DNA from: Sphingopyxis sp. BE259
GTDB taxonomy: Bacteria; Pseudomonadota; Alphaproteobacteria; Sphingomonadales; Sphingomonadaceae
Direction of reading: 5' to 3'
Length of the DNA stretch: 64,000 nt
Assembly (NCBI RefSeq): GCF_031457495.1
Contig: NZ_JAVDWM010000001.1
Coordinates: 1,972,001 to 2,036,000 of the forward strand
The first letter of the stretch is position 1. Every line of letters starts with the position of its first letter. This document shows, in pieces, positions 18,367 to 24,455 of this stretch. The notes under the pieces were generated by a model that did not search any database, was not told the DNA's origin, and was given only the letters and a program-made list of their open reading frames with translations. The translations under genes and the position numbers were made by a program.

Positions 18367-19431
18367 TCAGTTGACCGTCGCGCGGAAAACGAGCGTGCGC
18401 GTTGCGCCTGCTGCGATCGTGGCGATCGTCCCCGATACGTTCGGCGCAGCATAGCTGCCACCCGCGACGCCGTCGGCGTTGCAAGTACCGGCTGTGGTCG
18501 TGCCGTTCAGCAGGATCGTACCCGTGCTGTATGTCAACTGGCCCGGAACGGGGTCGTTGATGACCACCGACGTCGCCGCCACGCTGCCGCTGTTGGCGAC
18601 CGCGATGCAATATTCCACCACGGCACCCGGGATCAGTTTCGGATTCGTCGTGTTGTTGAACGGATCCGAGATGACGCGGCTGGTCTTGGTTACCGCGAGC
18701 GTCGCCGTCTGCACGGTATAGTCGTCGTTGTCGCTGTGCGATCCGTCGCGCGCCGCATCCCCGGTCACGCCCGCGATGTCGGCAAAGACTGTATCCTTGC
18801 CCGCGGTGTTCGCACCCGCCGTTTCCGTGATCGCTGCGCCTTGGGTGGAGGCCACGCCGCCTTCGCGTGCGGTGGCCCGCAGCGTGACGCCGGCGACGGC
18901 GTTGTTGGCGAGCCCGGTCGGAATGTCGGCGACGACAAACAGCCGGATCGCGGTATCGACGACGAGTTCGTCGACGAAACCGGTGAGCAGGGTGTCACCC
19001 ACATCCCAGCTGCCGACCGTACCCGTGACGGTATTATCGCGATAAATCCGCACATTGGTGGCATCGAACGTGTCGGTGCCGCCATGCGCGGCGGCGCCGC
19101 CGACGATCTGCGAGGCGACGAGGGCGAAGTCGAGCACTTCGTTCGAGCTGTTGGTCAGCTGGAATGTCGTAACGGCGTTTGTCTGGCCCGGCACGACGCT
19201 GGTCGTGACCGTTCCCACCTCTTCGACGAGCAGGTTGATCTTGCGGTCGACGGTGAAATTGTTCGACGCCGACTGCTGTCCCTGGGCGACGCCACCGACC
19301 TGATAGTCGACGGTGGCGGTATTCGTGATCGTGGTACCTGCGGTCGTTCCGGCAGCAAATGCCGGCGTGGCGGCGAGACTTGTGATCGCCGCCAGACCGA
19401 TGATGCCCACGGTGTTCAGCTTGCTGGTCAT
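18367..19431 (-). CDS. Exported DUF11-type beta-sandwich protein
   Basis: 354 aa, with AAGGAG seven bases before the ATG. It has a signal peptide (about 1-26, ending AFAA), then TTITNTATVDYQVGG, an alternating-strand N-domain (NLLVEE, VPGQTNAV), a middle domain and a C-terminal DUF11-like domain. The last contains KLIPGAVVEYCIAVANSG, INDPVPGQLTYS and a final strand TRTLVFRATVN. It has two cysteines in the C-domain, possibly a disulfide. It is a paralogue of the 333-aa protein at 19982-20983: same order of motifs and same ending. It has no anchor motif or retention helix, so it is secreted or held by the barrel protein. The function is unknown. Confidence 0.75.
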   Translation of the reverse strand: MTSKLNTVGIIGLAAITSLAATPAFAAGTTAGTTITNTATVDYQVGGVAQGQQSASNNFTVDRKINLLVEEVGTVTTSVVPGQTNAVTTFQLTNSSNEVLDFALVASQIVGGAAAHGGTDTFDATNVRIYRDNTVTGTVGSWDVGDTLLTGFVDELVVDTAIRLFVVADIPTGLANNAVAGVTLRATAREGGVASTQGAAITETAGANTAGKDTVFADIAGVTGDAARDGSHSDNDDYTVQTATLAVTKTSRVISDPFNNTTNPKLIPGAVVEYCIAVANSGSVAATSVVINDPVPGQLTYSTGTILLNGTTTAGTCNADGVAGGSYAAPNVSGTIATIAAGATRTLVFRATVN

Positions 19432-19454
19432 AGCTGAGCTCCTTGGCTTTGATC

Positions 19455-19482
19455 GATTGCCGTTTCCCCACCGCTGGCAATC
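19455..19482 (-). other. Stem-loop in the 5' leader of the 354-aa exported protein
   Basis: GATTGCC and GGCAATC form a 7-bp stem about 24 nt before the start codon. The stretch further upstream (19483-19505) is AT-rich, unlike the surroundings. It may be a leader structure or the end of the upstream transcript. This AT-rich stretch is also a candidate promoter. Confidence 0.35.
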
Positions 19483-19505
19483 ATTAAGCGGCTATATTAT
19501 TTATG

Positions 19506-19970
19506 TTATTTTACTACTCCTCGAAACATCAGCTTGCCGCTGCCGCCGACCGGAATCGGCTTTTGAAAGGCCCAACGGATGTGCGTCACATCGTCCGGCT
19601 GCGCGGCGCGGCGGGTGCCGTCGTTCAGCGCCACCGTCAGCTGATCCAATTGTCCCCAGCCGCGGCCGCCATCGATCGAGACGAGCGGCCTGGTGTCGCC
19701 GGCATCGGCGAAGCGCACCGCCGCGGGCAGGGGGTTGGTGATGACGAATTTATCGGCGGGCTGCGCGCCGGCGTTGCGATAATTGAGCACGAACACCAGC
19801 CGGTCGCCGGGAACTACGACCTTCGGTTCTTCGAGCAAAATCCGTTGCTTGCCCTGAGCATCAGTGGTCACGCGTTCGACAAAAACGTCGTTGGCAAGCG
19901 CCACTTGGTTGGCGGCGAGCGCCTGACCCGGCAACAGCGCCGCAAGCAGCAGGAAAAAGGCCGTGCGCAT
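19506..19970 (-). CDS. Small exported DUF11-like protein
   Basis: 154 aa from the ATG at 19970, which has GGAG six bases upstream. ATGs at 19976 and 19982 and a TTG at 19985 are possible but lack this site. It has a signal peptide (about 1-19, ending ALA), then a single beta-sandwich-like domain with VVPGDRLVFVLNYRNAGAQPADKFVITNPLPAAVRF, which is the DUF11 pattern. It ends KLMFRGVVK, like the paralogues. It begins directly at the stop of the 333-aa gene. Several ATGs in a row suggest translation coupled to the upstream gene. The function is unknown. Confidence 0.7.
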   Translation of the reverse strand: MRTAFFLLLAALLPGQALAANQVALANDVFVERVTTDAQGKQRILLEEPKVVVPGDRLVFVLNYRNAGAQPADKFVITNPLPAAVRFADAGDTRPLVSIDGGRGWGQLDQLTVALNDGTRRAAQPDDVTHIRWAFQKPIPVGGSGKLMFRGVVK

Positions 19971-19981
19971 GGGCATCTCCA

Positions 19982-20983
19982 TCAATCGATCGTGGTTCGG
20001 AAGGTGACGGTTCGGGTTTGCCCGCCGGCAACAGTGCCGAGCGCGACATTGACCCGCGTGCCGTTGTAATCGCCCGCATCGGCGTCGACCGCGTCGGACT
20101 GCGCGACGCCTCCAAGCGTGATCGAACCCGCGGCATAGCTGGTGTCGGCGGGAATATTGTCCGTAATCGCAAGGCCGCTGACCGACCCGCTGCCCGCAAC
20201 CGTCGCGACGATCGTATAGGTGATCGTTGCGCCCGGAATCGGGTCGGCGGTACCCAGCGAATTGGTCACAACGGCCGATTTGACGAGCGCAACGGTCGCG
20301 GCCGCCACGATGAATGCGCCTGCATCGGCCCCATCGGCGCCGGTCGAGCCGACGACCGCGTCGCCGCCGCCTTCGCCCTGGCCCGCAAAACTGTCGCCTG
20401 GATCGCCGGTGCCGGTCACCGCAGCAGCGACCAGGCTGACGATGCCGCGATTGCCGTCAACGACGCCGCCAGGCGTCGTCGCAACGACAAAAACCGTGAC
20501 GCTTTCGTCGGGATCAAGCTCAGGGTCGTTGGCGCCTGGGGTGTACGGCGTATCAGTACCGGCGTCGAACACGCCGTCCCCATTGTCGAGATAGATTTGG
20601 GTGACGAGGGGATCGTAATTGTCACCGCCGCCGTTGGCGATCGTACTCAGCACGAAGTTTTCGACGCCGTTGCCGTTGTTTGTCACCGAAAAGGTCAACA
20701 CCTGTCCGGTCGCGCCAGGGGTGGTGGAAACATCGGCGGGGTTGCTCGAATCGACGGTCACGTCGAGCAGCTCATCGACAAGCAGGTCAACCTGGTTCGA
20801 ATTGATCGTGGTCGAGCCGCCGCCAGTGTCAAAGCTGGCCGATGCCGTATTGCTGATGGTCGAGCCGGCTCGCGTGCCAGCGGCCTGAGCCTGCATCGGC
20901 AGCGCGATCGCCGCCAATATGGCGAGAAGTGAACAAGAGGGTAGAAGCTGATGCTTCGCGCCCCCCACAGGCGCTTTCATCAT
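19982..20983 (-). CDS. Exported DUF11-type protein with calcium-loop-like segment
   Basis: 333 aa from the ATG at 20983 (a second ATG follows), with GGAG eight bases before it. A signal peptide (about 10-35) ends QAQAAG, followed by STISNTASASFDTGG, a strand-rich N-domain, and LDNGDGVFDAGTD. The last resembles an EF-hand or dockerin calcium loop (D-N-G-D-G-x-x-D). A Gly/Asp-rich middle follows, then a DUF11-type domain (DPIPGATITYTIVATVAG, ITDNIPADTSYAAGSI) ending TRTVTFRTTID. It is first in the four-gene minus-strand cassette. The 198-bp divergent gap to the transporter gene should hold its promoter. The function is unknown. Confidence 0.75.
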   Translation of the reverse strand: MMKAPVGGAKHQLLPSCSLLAILAAIALPMQAQAAGTRAGSTISNTASASFDTGGGSTTINSNQVDLLVDELLDVTVDSSNPADVSTTPGATGQVLTFSVTNNGNGVENFVLSTIANGGGDNYDPLVTQIYLDNGDGVFDAGTDTPYTPGANDPELDPDESVTVFVVATTPGGVVDGNRGIVSLVAAAVTGTGDPGDSFAGQGEGGGDAVVGSTGADGADAGAFIVAAATVALVKSAVVTNSLGTADPIPGATITYTIVATVAGSGSVSGLAITDNIPADTSYAAGSITLGGVAQSDAVDADAGDYNGTRVNVALGTVAGGQTRTVTFRTTID

Positions 20984-21181
20984 CACTTTAACTCCGAAGT
21001 GGTTGGTCCTTGAAGCCCTCAATCGACGAAAAAGGGTAATTTCTGGTTAAAAAGCAGCAAGAAAGACAAGTTGTGACCCAGAAGGGGACAAAGGGGCGGC
21101 TCGGTTCGTCGCGAAACGGGGCGGCTGGCGTAAAATGCAAAGCCCGCGTAAGAAGAGGAGGTTAACGCGAGGAGAGATGGG

Positions 21182-22378
21182 GTGGCGGACGATCGGGGGA
21201 GCAGAGACGCGCGCCCGCGTTCGAACCCTTTGCATCAGATCGAAATCGACGATTTTCGCCGCGACCGGCTGCTCGCGGCGCTGACATTGATCTTTGGCGC
21301 CAGCTTTTGCTTGGGGTTGCCCTTTGCGTTGCAGGCGGGCGCCGAGTTTTTTCTGCCACTGACCGCCGCGATTGTCATCGCAATCGCGCTGGTGCCGCTG
21401 CTCGAATGGCTGGAGCGGCGCGGTGTGCCGTCGGGGCTGGCGGCGTTCCTGGCGCTGACGATGTTCCTGATGCTGATCAACGCCGCGCTGGCGATCATCG
21501 TCGTCCCGGCGACCGATTGGTTCGCAAGGCTTCCCGATTCGATTCCGCGTATTCAGAGCAACCTGGCTCCGTTGATCGATTTTTATTCGACGTTTCAGGC
21601 TTTTGTTGACCGTACCTTGATGTCGGTCGCAAGTGGGAGTCAGGCGACGGCACAGGCGGTAGCGGCGACCGCCCCGACATCGGTCGTCGACTATTTTATC
21701 ACATCGGCGCCCGCTGCGGCGATCCAGCTGTTCTTTGCGGTATTGGTGATCTTTTTCTTCCTCGCCGGATGGACGCGGCTGCGCAAGGGGACCATCCGGC
21801 GTCGCGGCAGCTTCGACGGGGCGATGCAGACCGCGCGCGTGATTCAGAATGTCGTCGATGCGACCGCGGATTATCTCGCGACCATCACCATGATCAACGC
21901 GATTCTGGGCCTTTCGGTCGGATTGTTGCTATGGGTGCTGGGGATGCCATCGCCCTTCATGTGGGGCGGGATCGTCAGCATCTGCAATTTCGTACCCTAT
22001 CTGGGGCCAATCGTCGCGGCGGCGCTGTTGGGAATCGGCGGACTGATGACCTTCGATGCGGTCGGGCTGGCGCTGCTACCCGCGGTGATCTTTATCGGTG
22101 TCCATCTGGTCGAGGCGAATCTGATCACCCCGCTGGTGCTGGGCAAGCGGCTCACGATCAATCCGCTGCTCATCCTGGTCTCGCTGAGCTTCTGGGGCTG
22201 GATATGGGGAACGCCGGGGGCGTTGCTGGCGGTGCCGTTGCTGTTGATCCTGCAGACCGTGCTCGCATCGACCGGAACCCCGGATCTCGCGGGTTTCCTG
22301 TTCGAACATGGCACGCTGACTACCACCGATGAGGTACGCGATCGATTAAATCGCACCCACGAAGAAAGCGACGGTTGA
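21182..22378 (+). CDS. AI-2E family (PerM-like) membrane transporter
   Basis: 398 aa from the GTG at 21182, with AGGAGAG just upstream. The AI-2E exporter/PerM family (DUF20) has about eight helices. Here an N-terminal helix pair with FLPLTAAIVIAIALVPLLEWLE comes first, then a soluble loop (about 110-165), and a C-terminal helix group with FVPYLGPIV and VEANLITPLVLGKRLTINPL. The latter is the most conserved family stretch. Substrates vary (autoinducer-2, ions, others) and cannot be told here. It is divergent from the DUF11 cassette. Confidence 0.88.
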   Translation: MADDRGSRDARPRSNPLHQIEIDDFRRDRLLAALTLIFGASFCLGLPFALQAGAEFFLPLTAAIVIAIALVPLLEWLERRGVPSGLAAFLALTMFLMLINAALAIIVVPATDWFARLPDSIPRIQSNLAPLIDFYSTFQAFVDRTLMSVASGSQATAQAVAATAPTSVVDYFITSAPAAAIQLFFAVLVIFFFLAGWTRLRKGTIRRRGSFDGAMQTARVIQNVVDATADYLATITMINAILGLSVGLLLWVLGMPSPFMWGGIVSICNFVPYLGPIVAAALLGIGGLMTFDAVGLALLPAVIFIGVHLVEANLITPLVLGKRLTINPLLILVSLSFWGWIWGTPGALLAVPLLLILQTVLASTGTPDLAGFLFEHGTLTTTDEVRDRLNRTHEESDG

Positions 22379-22421
22379 CAGGCCGAAGCGCGCCGCATAT
22401 TGGCGCTGCTCCCAAGCACAC

Positions 22422-22498
22422 GCGGGTGTAGCTCAGTTGGTTAGAGTGCCGGCCTGTCACGCCGGAGGTCGCGGGTTCGAGCCCCGTCACTCGCGCCA
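22422..22498 (+). tRNA. tRNA-Asp (GTC)
   Basis: A 77-nt cloverleaf. The acceptor GCGGGTG pairs with CACTCGC with one G-U pair, the anticodon loop is CTGTCAC (anticodon GTC), the T arm contains GTTCGAGC and CCA is encoded. It lies 43 nt after the transporter stop. Confidence 0.96.
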
Positions 22499-22554
22499 TT
22501 CCCTCCATTTTCGGACGGAATGGCCACCGCAGCTTGGGATCATCCAATATCGGA

Positions 22555-22600
22555 AATTGGGGACTTGGCGCCGCTCGTTAGCGGCGCCAAGTCCCCAATT
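22555..22600. repeat. Perfect 21-bp inverted repeat overlapping the end of the DUF2842 gene
   Basis: The arms 22555-22575 and 22580-22600 are exactly complementary around a 4-base loop. The right arm codes for the last residues of the DUF2842 protein (ELGTWRR) and its stop. It may act as a terminator for the minus-strand genes or the convergent tRNA-Asp, although no T tract is present. Confidence 0.9.
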
Positions 22601-22823
22601 CCATCCAGCGCAGCAGCGGCTTCAGCGGCAGGATCCACACGATCCCCGCGATCAGATAAAACACCGCCTGCACCAGCACCGGCCACGCGCCGACCCATGG
22701 CGACAGGCTGACGATGATCGCGGTCCAGCCCGCGATGAGCAGCAGGATCAACAACATGCCCGCCGGCTTGCGCCAGCTTGGCTGGGAATTGTCTTGGACA
22801 GGTTCTTGGCGGTCCGGGCTCAC
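22578..22823 (-). CDS. DUF2842 small membrane protein
   Basis: 81 aa from the GTG at 22823, which overlaps the upstream stop (GTGA) and has GGAG seven bases before it. Two hydrophobic helices (about 25-45 and 50-70) and the conserved segments SWRKPAGMLLILLLIAGW and YLIAGIVWILPLKPLLRWM identify the alphaproteobacterial DUF2842 family. The function is unknown. The last codons lie in a perfect palindrome. Translational coupling with the 5-FTHF cyclo-ligase suggests co-expression only. Confidence 0.85.
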   Translation of the reverse strand: MSPDRQEPVQDNSQPSWRKPAGMLLILLLIAGWTAIIVSLSPWVGAWPVLVQAVFYLIAGIVWILPLKPLLRWMELGTWRR

Positions 22824-23413
22824 AAACGATCTCCACACAGGATGAATTCTTGTTCGGTCAATATGGCGTTGAGCACCATGTCGGTCGATTCGCGCGGCGC
22901 CGCGTCGATTTCCTGTACCGACCAGCCGACCCCAATCCGCAATATGCCGGGATGCGCGGCGAAATAGCGGTCATAATGACCGCCGCCTTGGCCGATCCGG
23001 CCGCCGTGACGGTCGAACCCAACGAGGGGGCAAAAGACGATGTCGGGGACCGCGGTCGGGGCATCGTCGGCGGGCTGCGGGGTGCTCCATGGCCCCTTTA
23101 CTAGCGCCTCACCGGTTCGCCAGCGCCGAAAGTCCATCGTATCGATGCGCGCGGCGTGGTGGGGCAGGGCAAGCGCCCCCGCCGCGGCGAGGTCGGCGAA
23201 CATCGGCAGGATGTCGGGTTCGTCGCCCCACGCGGCGTAGGCGCCGACGACAGCGTGATCGGCGACGAGATCGACGAGTGGCGCGGGTAGGGCGCGAAAG
23301 GCCGCCAGCAGCCCCATGCCGTCGAGGTTTGCCGCGAAATGCTTGCGCCGAAAGCGAAGTTTCTCGCGCATCTTTTGTTTTTGTTGAACCAGATCGGCGG
23401 ACAAGTGGGTCAT
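22820..23413 (-). CDS. 5-formyltetrahydrofolate cyclo-ligase
   Basis: 197 aa. It converts 5-formyl-THF to methenyl-THF with ATP. Family features are an N-terminal basic helix with KMREKLRFRRK, a central substrate region, and PDIVFCPLVGFDRHGGRIGQGGGHYDRYF (about 126-154). In the last, GxGGGxYDR is the diagnostic loop. It lies next to the 6S RNA and zapA, the ancient bacterial zapA-ssrS-ygfA arrangement. An AGGAGG site sits close to the ATG. Confidence 0.92.
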   Translation of the reverse strand: MTHLSADLVQQKQKMREKLRFRRKHFAANLDGMGLLAAFRALPAPLVDLVADHAVVGAYAAWGDEPDILPMFADLAAAGALALPHHAARIDTMDFRRWRTGEALVKGPWSTPQPADDAPTAVPDIVFCPLVGFDRHGGRIGQGGGHYDRYFAAHPGILRIGVGWSVQEIDAAPRESTDMVLNAILTEQEFILCGDRL

Positions 23414-23439
23414 CGCCTCCTGTGCGGGTTTTCGACCCG

Positions 23440-23590
23440 GCGCGCGGGTCGGTTGGCGGGCCCGCCGAGGTCGTTTGCTGGAAAGTCCTCTGACGCCAGT
23501 AACGTCAGGTGGGGACCATGTACGTCGGACCAGGGTCCGGGCAGGGACAGCCCCCTAGGATGATGTATCGCCTCAGGGATTTTCGCAAAA
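23440..23590 (-). ncRNA. ssrS: Probable 6S RNA (ends approximate)
   Basis: No ORF fits this gap between zapA and the cyclo-ligase gene on the minus strand, the classical position of ssrS. The minus-strand transcript can form a long, imperfect rod: CCTGAGG near the 5' end against CCTCGG near the 3' end, the arms around GGGGGCTGTCCCTGCCC, and GGTCCCCACCTGACGTTACTGGCGTCAGAGG. The size of about 150 nt fits. 6S RNA binds sigma-70 RNA polymerase. The ends are estimated from the base pairing and not mapped. Confidence 0.65.
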
Positions 23591-23612
23591 GCTCGTGCCG
23601 GGCAGTACCCGC

Positions 23613-23631
23613 CGCCCCCTATGTAGGGGCG
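23613..23631 (-). terminator. Hairpin after zapA, possible weak terminator
   Basis: CGCCCC and GGGGCG pair across a short TATGTA loop, about 14 nt after the zapA stop and before the 6S RNA. There is no T tract. It could separate zapA from the 6S transcript or be a processing site. Confidence 0.35.
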
Positions 23632-23644
23632 CGGGCGAGCGCGC

Positions 23645-24088
23645 TCAAGGGATTTGCTCGACTTTCGTTGCCAGCGCCTCGATCCGGTCGGCGATCTGGA
23701 GCAGCGCCCGGTCGTTCGCTGGCTTGGCAGGCGACGGTGCGGCGGGCGCCGCCCGCGCAGCCTCGAGTTCCTTGAGCGCCGCCTGTTCACGCGCCACTGC
23801 GGCGCGCAGTTCGTCGCGCGTCGCCGCTTCGCGGCTTTCGGCCAGCGCCACCGCGGCCCGAAGCGAATCGGATTGCGGCTCGGCCTTGTCGACCTTGCCC
23901 TTGGCTTCCTGGGCATCGTCTGCGAGCATCAGTGCGGCGAACAGCAGCTGGCGAACCTCGGTCCCGCCATTGATCCCGCGCGCTTTTTCATCCACGACGG
24001 CCGCGAGTTGGAGCAGTTGGGCCTCTTCGCCGTCGGCGCAGTGGACGTCATAGGGGCGCCCGGCGATGGTCAGTCTGACATCAGCCAT
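23645..24088 (-). CDS. zapA: Cell division protein ZapA
   Basis: 147 aa from the ATG at 24088, with GGAGG six bases upstream. The N-terminal ZapA fold has VRLTIAGRPYDVHCADGEEAQLLQLAAVVDEKARGI (about 4-39). A long coiled-coil helix of Ala/Glu/Arg follows and then an Ala/Pro-rich tail. It cross-links FtsZ filaments at the division ring. It is longer than E. coli ZapA (109 aa). Its start lies inside the end of the small upstream ORF (8-bp overlap). Confidence 0.88.
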   Translation of the reverse strand: MADVRLTIAGRPYDVHCADGEEAQLLQLAAVVDEKARGINGGTEVRQLLFAALMLADDAQEAKGKVDKAEPQSDSLRAAVALAESREAATRDELRAAVAREQAALKELEAARAAPAAPSPAKPANDRALLQIADRIEALATKVEQIP

Positions 24089-24287
24089 GATTCGCCTCCG
24101 CAATCAATCGATCGAGTTCGCCGATCACCGCCGCAACCTCGGCTTTCAGTGCCGATTGGTCGGCTGCGGGGGTCGCAATGGCGGATGAAGGCTTTTTTGG
24201 CTGGTCGGCCAGCGCCTTTTCGATGCGACTGAGCGCGCGTTCGATGCGGCCGATGGCCAGGCTGGATTCGTCAAGGTCGAGTTCCAT
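24081..24287 (-). CDS. Small coiled-coil protein upstream of zapA
   Basis: 68 aa, acidic, and predicted to be two helices with heptads (IGRIERALSRIEKAL and ALKAEVAAVIGELDRLI). There is no signal or membrane segment. It is overlapped by zapA, so the two are translationally coupled. Similar small ORFs precede zapA in other alphaproteobacteria. A cell-division role is only suggested by position. The 168-bp divergent gap to tkt holds the promoters. Confidence 0.75.
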   Translation of the reverse strand: MELDLDESSLAIGRIERALSRIEKALADQPKKPSSAIATPAADQSALKAEVAAVIGELDRLIAEANHG

Positions 24288-24455
24288 GCGCGATGATTAG
24301 CAGTGCGGGGGAGGGGGTGCAATTGCCCTGTCGGTCCAAAATGCGCCGATTTTCCCTTCGCAGCGGTTGACTCCTGACCCCGCCGCCGCAAAGGGCTGTG
24401 CGCATCCAGTCGGGCCGTAGCGTCCGGCGCCTGCCCAGCCATTTCCGGGGGACCA

